Below, piece after piece: positions 46,332 through 53,880 of a stretch of 64,000 nucleotides of DNA. The DNA lies in assembly GCF_009795715.1 (NCBI RefSeq), contig NZ_WTCR01000015.1, positions 62,001 through 126,000 of the forward strand, given 5' to 3'. Every line of letters begins with the position of its first letter. The stretch's first letter is position 1. The notes below the pieces were generated by a model, which was not told where the DNA came from, ran no database searches, and saw nothing but the letters and a program-made list of their open reading frames with translations. This stretch comes from Labilibaculum euxinicum. GTDB lineage: Bacteria; Bacteroidota; Bacteroidia; Bacteroidales; Marinifilaceae. A program made the position numbers and the translations under genes.

Positions 46332-48878
46332 TTAGGCAATAATTTCATCACGAATAGATGATATTACTAAATTTGTGTTAGCTGTAACAGTTGCAACCAA
46401 CTCTCTTATCTCTTCGTGGTTTATCTCAGCATTTTCTTTTTTATGAAGAATGGTTTCCAATCGCGCTAAAATAGGAACCACAATTAAAACCCTAAGCTGG
46501 TTAAACGAAGAAAGCATCTTATGAGCAATTTCACCAATAGCCAGATAATTTTTATCAATCAAAGCTTTATTCAATAAATCGACATTTTCGTGTGCAGAAA
46601 CAATAAACTGCTCCAATATCTGATTAACTAATCCCTGATCATCGGAGGTAAATTGTTTGATTTGAGTTAAGTCGAAAAGATCATCCGACATTGTTTTGTC
46701 AGAACCTTTTAATTCAATTCTCTCTTCTTTCGCAATACCAAATAAATCTCGAAGCATTCCCATCAGAATAGCCTCATCAAATGGTTTCACAAGACAATCT
46801 GTCATTCCCGATTGTATATACTGTTTTAAATCCGACTCTCTCACATTCGCAGTTAAAGCAATAATTGGAATTTCAGATTTTTTGGTGTGCTCCAATTTTC
46901 TAATATTTTTACACAGCTCAATTCCGCCCATTTCAGGCATGTGGATATCTGTAAGAATCAGATCGTAATCTTTTTGCCTGATCAAATCGTAGGCCTTAGA
47001 TCCATCTTCCACAAAGTCTGCCTGCAAGCCCCAACTGGCAAAAATGGTTTTCAGCAACAATAAACTGTACGGATCATCATCTGCAACCAAAAAGGATTTT
47101 TGCCTTAAAAAATCAGGAATTTGAACCTCTCTTGATCCTTTATGCTCAGTCACCTCTTCTTTCGATTCCAATAACGGTATTCGCAAAGTAAAACAAGATC
47201 CTTCACCCAGCTTACTCTCTACGAACAAATCACCACCCAACAATCGTGATAATCTTCTGCTAATTGCCAAACCCAATCCTGTTCCCCCATACTTCCTTGC
47301 CGAAAACGAATCTGCCTGACTGAAATCTTCAAAAATTGTTTCTAATTTATTCTCATCAATTCCAATTCCGGTATCAATTACATTTACTTCGAACATAAAG
47401 TACTTATCGATTTGAATAACCGATGATTTGATTCTAACAGCCCCCTTGGGAGTAAATTTTATGGCATTACTACCCAAATTCAATAGAATCTGTTTAATTC
47501 GAAACGGATCACTATCTAAATTAATCTGAGAATCACCATCGTATTCCCAAGTAAAATCGATGTCCCTGTTTTCAGCATTAATTTTCAGAACATCGTATAC
47601 GTCAAAAACCAGTGAATGTGGCTGAAACGGAATATTTTCAATATGCAGTTTTCCAGCTTCTATTTTCGACAAATCGAGAATTTCATTGACCAAGCCAAGT
47701 AAATGTTTCGAAGAGTTTTTAAGAACCCGTACGAATCCCTGTTGCTGATCTGCTAATTTTGTTTTATCAAGCTGATTTGTAAAACCTAAGATGGCATTAA
47801 GAGGAGTTCTTATTTCATGACTCATTATGGCTAAAAAATCTTCTTTCACTTTTGCCAACTTTTCTGCTTTTCCTTTAGCTACAATTAATTCTTTTCTATA
47901 AAAATTACTTTTGGTGATATCAGTAAGAATGAAAATAATAAATAAAATACCCAATATAAATCCAACAATAATGATCACAGAAATAATAAATATTGAATTA
48001 CTGGCAATCTCTTTTGCGCTATCCGATTCATGAGTTAATTGCTGCAATCTTTCCTTTTCCAACTGATGCAATAAAATTTTAATCTTGTCCCACATTAAAG
48101 AATTCTCCTCAACTAACCGCAATTCTTCATTCGAAACAATCTCTCTGTTCAATCGCTCTTTGGCCTGAGCAGTAAGTAACATAGTCTCCAAACTGCGCAA
48201 CAAACTATCGGCTTGTGGCAAATAACTTGTATCAATCTGAATTTGAGTTCGTTGAATTACAGTCTCAATCGAATCTATTTTGGTCTCACTCTTTTTGCCA
48301 CTAAAAAGTCTGGCAACAAATCCTTTCTTCTTTTTTTCCTTCACCTCAGCAGGACTAACAACTGTATCCAAAAACGTTGTAGTAGTTGTGGTAGTCTTAA
48401 TTTTTGTTTTTGTAGCATCAGAGACTTCACTAAGTTGCTCCATCGCTTTTTGAGAAAGATTTTCCTTCTCTTTTGATCTTTTTAATTCAACAAACCTCTC
48501 TAATTTATCAGCACGTTCCTCTAGTAAATAATTCATTGAATCAATTAAAAGAAACGATTTACTACTATCATCACTATAATATCTCAGCGAATCCAAATCA
48601 CTTTGTATCTCAATAATATTATCAGCATATTTAGCCAAATAGCGTTCCTTCTTTGTTAAGGAATAAATTCTGATCTTATTTTCAGCCTCCGATAAATTGG
48701 TGAGAATTCGATTCATTCTGGCAATCTCAGCATCTGGTTTCGATAAGAAATCCACAGAATCCAAAAGTTTATTATAAGACTGATAAGCAATTAAAACAGA
48801 AGCAAAAATAGCCAGGAATACAAATATGTACCCTGCAACTACTTTTACCTTTATATTACTTCTACTTTCTGACACCAT
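46332..48878 (-). CDS. Hybrid sensor histidine kinase with receiver and Hpt domains
   Basis: 848 residues. Two membrane helices (about 13-31 and 292-318) enclose a helical extracytoplasmic sensor of about 260 residues. Oddly, that sensor holds a run of seven Thr (near 165) and a basic segment KEKKKKGFVARLFSGKK. HisKA has the phospho-His in MSHEIRTPLNAILGF. The HATPase boxes are NLGSNAIKFT, DTGIGI and GGTGLGLAIS. The receiver has Asp in LILTDIHMPEMGG. A C-terminal Hpt-like domain has IAHKMLSSF. It would run a phosphorelay, possibly to the adjacent regulator. It is divergent from a coiled-coil lipoprotein gene. Confidence 0.94.
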   Translation of the reverse strand: MVSESRSNIKVKVVAGYIFVFLAIFASVLIAYQSYNKLLDSVDFLSKPDAEIARMNRILTNLSEAENKIRIYSLTKKERYLAKYADNIIEIQSDLDSLRYYSDDSSKSFLLIDSMNYLLEERADKLERFVELKRSKEKENLSQKAMEQLSEVSDATKTKIKTTTTTTTFLDTVVSPAEVKEKKKKGFVARLFSGKKSETKIDSIETVIQRTQIQIDTSYLPQADSLLRSLETMLLTAQAKERLNREIVSNEELRLVEENSLMWDKIKILLHQLEKERLQQLTHESDSAKEIASNSIFIISVIIIVGFILGILFIIFILTDITKSNFYRKELIVAKGKAEKLAKVKEDFLAIMSHEIRTPLNAILGFTNQLDKTKLADQQQGFVRVLKNSSKHLLGLVNEILDLSKIEAGKLHIENIPFQPHSLVFDVYDVLKINAENRDIDFTWEYDGDSQINLDSDPFRIKQILLNLGSNAIKFTPKGAVRIKSSVIQIDKYFMFEVNVIDTGIGIDENKLETIFEDFSQADSFSARKYGGTGLGLAISRRLSRLLGGDLFVESKLGEGSCFTLRIPLLESKEEVTEHKGSREVQIPDFLRQKSFLVADDDPYSLLLLKTIFASWGLQADFVEDGSKAYDLIRQKDYDLILTDIHMPEMGGIELCKNIRKLEHTKKSEIPIIALTANVRESDLKQYIQSGMTDCLVKPFDEAILMGMLRDLFGIAKEERIELKGSDKTMSDDLFDLTQIKQFTSDDQGLVNQILEQFIVSAHENVDLLNKALIDKNYLAIGEIAHKMLSSFNQLRVLIVVPILARLETILHKKENAEINHEEIRELVATVTANTNLVISSIRDEIIA

Positions 48879-49002
48879 TTGAATTTATTTGTTTTCTTAT
48901 ATCACCGTAAGGTTTAAATTCTTTAAGGTAAAGTTAATAAGAATATTTTTAGTCCGTGCTCAAAATACTGGTACACATTCCTTTAAACAACCCTTAACCT
49001 TT

Positions 49003-49041
49003 TGGGTATTTTATACCCATGAACTGGGGAAATATTCCCCA
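49003..49041. promoter_or_regulatory. Two related palindromes 22 bp apart (candidate activator sites)
   Basis: TGGGTAT-TTT-ATACCCA (49003-49019) and TGGGGAA-ATA-TTCCCCA (49025-49041) share the form TGGGnAn-N3-nTnCCCA. Their centres are 22 bp apart, about two helical turns, so they should be occupied on the same face by a dimeric regulator. They lie about 190 bp before the lipoprotein start. Confidence 0.55.
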
Positions 49042-49158
49042 ACTCCGATTCCTCAACTCTAAAACAGCAATCTATCCGCAAAAATGAAACCGTACATTAA
49101 ATACTGATAATATGTGAGTTGCAATGAGTAGATGAATAATATCCTTTGGTGTACAATC

Positions 49159-49175
49159 TTGGCATGATATTCATA
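49159..49175 (+). promoter_or_regulatory. Weak sigma-54 -24-like element
   Basis: TTGGCATGA matches the -24 half of the RpoN consensus (TTGGCACGR) with one mismatch, but the -12 GC is missing (TTCAT in place of TTGCW). Its distance of about 125 bp from the twin palindromes fits an enhancer arrangement. Confidence 0.25.
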
Positions 49176-49223
49176 TATGTAATAAAAACAAGATAATGAA
49201 ACCTAATCTCTAAAAACTAATTT

Positions 49224-50087
49224 ATGAAACGTATTCTTATAGCATTGCTAATTGTTCCATTGTTTATCTCGTGTAATCAAAAAGAGTTAAAACAATTAAG
49301 AGAGCAAAACCAGCAACTAACTGTAATGGCTCAGGAAAAAGATTCTTCAATTAATGAATTTATTGGATCATTAAATTCAATTGAAGAAAATCTTGAAATG
49401 ATTAAGCAAAAAGAAAATATTATTGCAGTTAACTCTGAGAATCCTAATCAATCTCAAAAACAAAAAATTGCAAGTGATTTAACTTCAATCAATAATCTGT
49501 TAGAACAAAACAAATTAAAAATTGAAGAATTAGACAAAAAATTAAATAATAGCTGGTATCAAAACTCTAAGCTACGCAAATTAACTGATCGTTTAAAAAC
49601 GGAATTGGAAGCTAAAGAAGGTGAAATTATTGTTCTGAATGACAAAGTAGCTAAATTGAACATTGAAGTAGATAACTTAAATGGACAAGTGACTGAGCTA
49701 AATGGAACTGTGTTGGCTTTAAATACTGAAAACGAAAACAAAACAAAAGTAATTGAAAACGCAACAAACGAACTAAATACAGCTTACTATATATTTGGAA
49801 CCAGCAAAGAATTACAAGAGAAAAATGTAATAACCAAAGACGGTGGATTTATCGGAATTGGAAAAACAGCAGTTCTTAATAAAGATTTTAATACAAGTGA
49901 ATTTGAAAAAATTGATATCACCAAAGTTACTACTATTCCTGTCATCGGGAAGAAGATTAGTTTTGTAACAAATCATCCAAGCAACTCTTATAAGGTTGAG
50001 GGAGTTGAAACAGTTGAAGGCATTACAATTCTAGATCCGGTTGAATTCTGGAAATCTTCAAAGTATTTGGTAATCGCGGTACGATAA
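49224..50087 (+). CDS. Coiled-coil lipoprotein
   Basis: 287 residues. A signal peptide with lipobox FISC (Cys near residue 17) is followed by a long coiled coil (about 20-190, Leu/Ile heptads with many Asn/Glu/Lys). A small C-terminal globular domain (about 195-287) has YYIFGTSKELQEKNVITKDG and FWKSSKYLVIAVR. The pattern resembles proteins annotated as Cbp1-like collagen-binding adhesins in Bacteroides, but I cannot confirm that from sequence alone. It is divergently transcribed from the hybrid histidine kinase, with palindromes in between, so it could be a regulon member. Confidence 0.75.
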   Translation: MKRILIALLIVPLFISCNQKELKQLREQNQQLTVMAQEKDSSINEFIGSLNSIEENLEMIKQKENIIAVNSENPNQSQKQKIASDLTSINNLLEQNKLKIEELDKKLNNSWYQNSKLRKLTDRLKTELEAKEGEIIVLNDKVAKLNIEVDNLNGQVTELNGTVLALNTENENKTKVIENATNELNTAYYIFGTSKELQEKNVITKDGGFIGIGKTAVLNKDFNTSEFEKIDITKVTTIPVIGKKISFVTNHPSNSYKVEGVETVEGITILDPVEFWKSSKYLVIAVR

Positions 50088-50115
50088 TCAATACATGGTT
50101 GAGTTTTAAGGTTGT

Positions 50116-50151
50116 CCAAGAAAGGCTGTCAGGAGTGGCGGCCTTTCTTAT
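50116..50151 (+). terminator. Hairpin after the coiled-coil lipoprotein gene
   Basis: Perfect 9-bp arms aagaaaggc / gcctttctt with a 14-nt loop. The T-run is short, so termination strength is uncertain. Confidence 0.55.
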
Positions 50152-50254
50152 GCTTTCTATTTTGTAATCAATATTCAAATGATGAAACTGTTTTGATTGT
50201 TCATGAGTTTTTGTATTTTAGTGTTTTAATTTGATTTAAATAAAAATAATATTC

Positions 50255-50641
50255 ATGAAAGAAGCATATCAAATCAACAAAGTTTATTCTATAATCCTAA
50301 TACTTGTTGGATTAATTGGAATTACAGCAAGGTACTTTGATGCAGGAGATTGGCAATTTACAGCCTTGATTCCTACTTTCTTTGGACTTATACTGTACTT
50401 TTGCACCACAGGCATTCAGAAAGAGAATGCCGCAGTTGGACATGTTGCAGCACTTGTAACAAGCCTGTTAATAATCATGTCTCTAGTGATGCTGTCGAAA
50501 GGTATTTTTGGAGATGCAGGATGGGGCAGAAAACAATGGATATTCCTCATTATAATAGCTGGTGGAATATGGAGTTTACGCAGTCAGATATTATACTTTA
50601 AAGCACAACGAAAAAGGAAAGCCAATCAAGCTAAATCATAA
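50255..50641 (+). CDS. Small integral membrane protein with four helices
   Basis: 128 residues. Four hydrophobic segments lie at about 10-25, 35-52, 62-80 and 92-108, with short loops and a basic C-terminal tail KAQRKRKANQAKS, which suggests both ends are cytoplasmic. The first loop has ARYFDAGDWQFTALIPTFFG. I do not recognise the family; it resembles uncharacterised TMEM14-like four-helix proteins by topology only. It is monocistronic, with a terminator directly after the stop. Confidence 0.7.
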   Translation: MKEAYQINKVYSIILILVGLIGITARYFDAGDWQFTALIPTFFGLILYFCTTGIQKENAAVGHVAALVTSLLIIMSLVMLSKGIFGDAGWGRKQWIFLIIIAGGIWSLRSQILYFKAQRKRKANQAKS

Positions 50642-50664
50642 AAAAGCCCGTTAGGGCTTTTTTG
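50637..50664 (+). terminator. Intrinsic terminator after the four-helix protein gene
   Basis: aaaaagccc / gggcttttt with loop gtta and T-run. Confidence 0.9.
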
Positions 50665-50888
50665 CTTATAATACGATTCAAGTTCTCAAAAAATAAAACC
50701 AAATTTCATTTATAAAATATCTTTTATAGGTTCGATTAGAATCACTATTATTTTTTTACTCGAAAATACTGGCTTTTCACTAAAACATTCATGCCATCCA
50801 CTCATTTAATTTTTTTCACAAGTCTGTTAACTTAATATTTGTTTTTAGGAATTATATCCTGCAATACAATAATTAATAAACAACGAAG

Positions 50889-51164
50889 ATGGAAAAATCA
50901 GAAGTAACAACAGGTGCTTATACTCCGTATAGCACAAAGATTTCAAAAGAAGCTAAAGATATATTTCAAAAAGCCACTGAGGATCTGGTGGGAGTTGAAT
51001 ATAGTCCTTTCGCTGTAGCTTGCCAAATTGTTGGCGGAACCAACTTCAGATTCATTTGCAATGCTAAAGAAGTCTCTCCAAATGCTCCTACCACGGTTGC
51101 AATGATTGAAATTTATCAACCTATAAACGACATTCCCCGGATTTCTGAAATTAGTAGATGTTAA
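50889..51164 (+). CDS. Small cystatin-like cytoplasmic protein
   Basis: 91 residues, without signal peptide. A helix (ISKEAKDIFQKATEDLVGVEYSPFAVAC) is followed by a QIVGG loop and strand TNFRFICNAK, then a strand VAMIEIYQPI. This order of helix, QxVxG loop and hairpin is that of the cystatin/stefin fold, and I recall similar short proteins in Bacteroides. In cystatins the QVVAG loop enters the papain-type protease active site. Whether this protein inhibits anything is unknown. It is monocistronic, preceded by a possible -7 element AATATTTG near 50837. Confidence 0.65.
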   Translation: MEKSEVTTGAYTPYSTKISKEAKDIFQKATEDLVGVEYSPFAVACQIVGGTNFRFICNAKEVSPNAPTTVAMIEIYQPINDIPRISEISRC

Positions 51165-51563
51165 GTTAAAAAATCTTACGGATAGTCCAAAGAAACAGGA
51201 TAACTTTAATGGCTCGAGGCTTAATAATATAAGCACAAGACCGGCACAGTAAAACTAAGCCTAAAAATACTTACGTAAATCGCTTCATCTAAAAAGGAGG
51301 CTGTCTCATAACTACGAAACTGCCTCTTTTTCAATTCCTGAAACTCCTATTGATACTTCTAACAGCCAGTTCCAATAATTCAACAAAAAATAATTAAGAA
51401 TATACCTGGATATTTCAGAATAATTGTACCAACTGTTTCGGTAATGTTACGTGTCTCTTCTTCAATTCGTTTCAACAAGAACTATAACTTGTTTGCCGTT
51501 CTTATTTCTGCTATCATTTCCTGCTGTTCTGTTTGATCAGTTTTACTGGTTGGGAACTGATAA
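51165..51563. other. Intergenic region with terminator and a possible decayed ORF
   Basis: 399 bp between convergent genes. A terminator lies at 51291-51331. On the minus strand, a 71-codon frame (51592-51380) is interrupted by one in-frame TAG at 51484-51482 but has protein-like composition. Nothing else is recognised. Confidence 0.5.
51291..51331 (+). terminator. Terminator after the cystatin-like gene
   Basis: aaaaag(g)aggc / gcctcttttt arms with a one-base bulge and a 20-nt loop, followed by T-rich sequence. Confidence 0.65.
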
Positions 51564-51592
51564 TTATATGGTATGTAATAAATCAAACACAT
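51380..51592 (-). pseudogene. Possible decayed small gene with in-frame stop
   Basis: The frame starts with ATG inside the 3' end of the LytTR gene. It reads 36 codons with the charged stretch TDQTEQQEMIAEIRTANKL, meets TAG, then continues in frame with FLLKRIEEETRNITETVG to a TGA. The amphipathic, acidic composition looks coding on both sides of the stop. It is too short to identify, and chance is not excluded. Confidence 0.25.
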
Positions 51593-52307
51593 TATTGCAG
51601 TAAGTTTTTGCAACAGGAATGTGCTCACCATCAACTATAATCATTTTCCCTTCAAAACCATCAATTTTAGTGAGATTAATTATATATGATCTATGCACCC
51701 TAATAAACTGATTTCCCGGCAATTTTGCTGTAAACTTCTTAAGAACAGTTGAGTATAGATAGTCTCCTTTTGTTGTATGAATTACCGTATAGTTATTCTC
51801 AGCTCTTAACCAAAATATCTCCTCGAAATTGACCCTGTCAAAATGATTGTTCTTTTTTAAAAACAGACAATTATTTAAATGATCCAAGGTTAAATTTTCT
51901 TCTTTATTTTCGCCCAAAGAGTAATTCAACTTCTCATTATTACTCACTGCAAGTGTTAATGAAAAATGTATTTGATTTAATGTCGGATTTTGCAATACTA
52001 TTACACTTGGATTCGCCTCCTTTAGCTTTTCTATACTAATTTGCCCAACAGTTGAAATGAGAAATATAAACGGAATTCTGAATTCACATTTAATGATTTC
52101 TGCTAATTGACATCCGTTAAGATCATCGTCCAAATTTACATCAATCAGAACAATATCGATTTCGGTACTCACTAAAAATTCAAGAGCTGCTTTGGAATGA
52201 AATACCGTTTTAACTATCTCGTAATCCATATCGTTTAAGCAATTCAGAATTCCTTCATCAATGGCATATTCATCCTCAACTATTAAAATTCGGATCTTAC
52301 TTTTCAT
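51564..52307 (-). CDS. LytTR-family response regulator
   Basis: 247 residues. The N-terminal receiver (about 5-120) has acidic pair ED in LIVEDEYAIDEG, phosphoacceptor Asp in VLIDVNLDDD and Ser/Thr in FLIST. The conserved Lys of the usual KP motif is replaced (VLQNPTL). The LytTR DNA-binding domain (about 145-245) has EEIFWLRAENNYTVIHTTKGDYLYSTVLKKF and FIRVHRSYIINL. A histidine kinase partner is not adjacent, so it may respond to a distant kinase or to protein contacts only. Confidence 0.9.
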   Translation of the reverse strand: MKSKIRILIVEDEYAIDEGILNCLNDMDYEIVKTVFHSKAALEFLVSTEIDIVLIDVNLDDDLNGCQLAEIIKCEFRIPFIFLISTVGQISIEKLKEANPSVIVLQNPTLNQIHFSLTLAVSNNEKLNYSLGENKEENLTLDHLNNCLFLKKNNHFDRVNFEEIFWLRAENNYTVIHTTKGDYLYSTVLKKFTAKLPGNQFIRVHRSYIINLTKIDGFEGKMIIVDGEHIPVAKTYCNNVFDLLHTI

Positions 52308-52733
52308 ACTCTTTAGTCAATTTAATATAACAATTGCGCAATATCGAATACTTTAAGTATGCTACAGAAGTGTTCTTACATACATCATTCAGATAAAAAT
52401 TAAAAAAAGCTACCATTAAGAGAGTATTTCCCGTTTGATAGAAATGAATGGTATTTGCATAAATTTACAATTGCTAGTCGTTAGTAGTAGTCTTTATTAA
52501 CACACAAACTCTTTAATTACAATTCAATCAAGAAATGTAATCATAAACATGAGTTTAATAATAAATATAAGACAATCTGAAACAATCAGCAAATAATAAT
52601 TTATGTTTTGTACAAAAAAAGTCACAGGGAAATTTTAACGAATCAGGAATTTGTCAGGGAGTACTTGCTTATTAATAATACAAAAAGCCCTAAACGGGCT
52701 TTTATACTTACTTTATTGATATAAATTATTTTT
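52308..52733. other. AT-rich intergenic region with the lspA terminator
   Basis: 426 bp. Apart from the terminator at 52682-52703 I see no gene or RNA motif. The region upstream of the LytTR start carries only short AT-rich repeats. Confidence 0.5.
52680..52706 (-). terminator. Intrinsic terminator after lspA
   Basis: aaaagccc / gggctttt with a 5-nt loop, read as a T-tract on the minus strand. It closes the ileS-dksA-like-lspA operon. Confidence 0.88.
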
Positions 52734-53345
52734 TTATTTATGCTCTTTCATGAAATATTTTCGCTGAAACAAAAGGATAAAAGTAACACCAATTGTTATG
52801 TATGAATCGGCAATATTAAAAACCGGACGAAAGAAAATATAATGTTCTCCGCCCCACATGGGTAACCATTCAGGAAATCTTCCTTCCAGAAGAGGGAAAT
52901 AAAGCATATCAACTACTTTGCCATGTAAAAAGGATGCATAGCCTCCCCCTTCGGGCATAAAAGTTGAAACCTGATAGTAGCTATCATTAAAAATTAATCC
53001 ATAAAATGCACTGTCAATAATGTTACCCATTGCTCCGGAAAAAATTAAAGCAATTGAAATCACTAATCCCAAAGGCGCTTTCTTAGTCGAGATATCGTAC
53101 AGATACCACCCAATACCGCAAACAGCAAATATTCGAAACAAACTTAAAAGAATTTTCCCCCACTGGCCTTCTAATTCCATTCCGAAGGCCATTCCATTGT
53201 TTTCAATAAAATGAATCAAGAACCAATCCCCGAATACCGAATACTCTTCTCCCAGCATCATATGGGTTTTGATCCAAATTTTTACTACCTGATCCAAAAC
53301 AAGAAGTAGCACAATAAGTACTATCGATTTTTTAAATAAAGACAT
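52734..53345 (-). CDS. lspA: Lipoprotein signal peptidase (signal peptidase II)
   Basis: Aspartic membrane protease that removes prolipoprotein signal peptides. Four membrane segments are visible. The catalytic aspartates lie in GNIIDSAFYG and FNIADSYITIG. The N-terminal DQVVKIWIK and NNGMAFGM motifs are present. From the ATG at 53345 it has 203 residues, longer than the proteobacterial enzyme because of an insert around GLIFNDSYYQVSTFMPEGGGYA, which is usual in Bacteroidota. A GTG two codons earlier is also possible. It is the third gene of the operon and would process the many lipoproteins in this window. Confidence 0.95.
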   Translation of the reverse strand: MSLFKKSIVLIVLLLVLDQVVKIWIKTHMMLGEEYSVFGDWFLIHFIENNGMAFGMELEGQWGKILLSLFRIFAVCGIGWYLYDISTKKAPLGLVISIALIFSGAMGNIIDSAFYGLIFNDSYYQVSTFMPEGGGYASFLHGKVVDMLYFPLLEGRFPEWLPMWGGEHYIFFRPVFNIADSYITIGVTFILLFQRKYFMKEHK

Positions 53346-53418
53346 ATTCACTATTTAATCGTTAACAGCTAATCTATTTCAGATTCCAAATAAATAGAAA
53401 CCTTGATTTGTAAACAAA

Positions 53419-53448
53419 AATGATTGGAAGAATATTCTTCCAATCATT
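53419..53448 (-). terminator. 30-bp perfect palindrome between the dksA-like gene and lspA
   Basis: Fully self-complementary from aatgattggaag to cttccaatcatt, centred at 53433/53434. On the minus strand it is followed by TTTTTG, so it could fold into a 13-bp hairpin and attenuate transcription between the two genes. Confidence 0.6.
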
Positions 53449-53470
53449 AAGATATATTCAATAAAAGATC

Positions 53471-53845
53471 TTACTGTTTGTTTTTAGCCTCGATACTTAA
53501 TGTAGCATGAGGAACAGCACGAAGTCTTTCTTTAGCAATTAAATTCCCTGTCTCGCGACAAATACCATAGGTTTTATTTTCAATGCGAATTAAAGCTATT
53601 TCAAGATGAGAAATAAACTTTGCCTGACGTTCAGCTAAACGTCCTGCTTCCTCTTTCGACAATACAGAAGCTCCTTCTTCCAACACTTTAAAAGTGGGTG
53701 AAGTATCTTCAGTATCATTTCCAGAACTATTCGAGATTACGGCTTTTAAAGTCACATAATCTTTTTTTGCTTTCTCAAGTTTAGCATTAATCAAATCTTT
53801 GAATTCCTGCAACTCTTCGTCTGTATATCGCTTCTTTTCTGCCAT
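53471..53845 (-). CDS. DksA/TraR-family regulator without zinc cysteines
   Basis: 124 residues from ATG at 53845 (MAEKKRYTDEELQEFKDLI). A long coiled coil (about 10-75) with the acidic turn SNSSGNDTEDT would enter the RNA polymerase secondary channel. The C-terminal globular tip reads YGICRETGNLIAKERLRAVPHATLSIEAK: one Cys remains where a C4 zinc finger would be, so zinc is not bound in the usual way. This is common in Bacteroidota. It likely modulates transcription with (p)ppGpp. Position between ileS and lspA is conserved in the phylum as I recall. Confidence 0.88.
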   Translation of the reverse strand: MAEKKRYTDEELQEFKDLINAKLEKAKKDYVTLKAVISNSSGNDTEDTSPTFKVLEEGASVLSKEEAGRLAERQAKFISHLEIALIRIENKTYGICRETGNLIAKERLRAVPHATLSIEAKNKQ

Positions 53846-53880
53846 TGTTTCTATTTTTTTTAAAGATAACAAAAAATCGA

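Larger units (their letters stand above)
48879..49223. other. Divergent regulatory region between the hybrid kinase and coiled-coil lipoprotein
   Basis: 345 bp, non-coding. It contains twin palindromes at 49003-49041 and a sigma-54-like -24 half-site near 49159. I see no good TAnnTTTG promoter for either gene. Confidence 0.55.

Noticed and set aside
51291-51331. Sequence resembling an insertion-sequence end (GAGGCTGTCTC)
   Set aside because: No transposase, no matching second end and no target duplication were seen; it folds as an ordinary terminator.
53471-53845. Loss of zinc cysteines in the DksA-like protein as an anomaly
   Set aside because: To my knowledge this is the normal state of the Bacteroidota family found between ileS and lspA.
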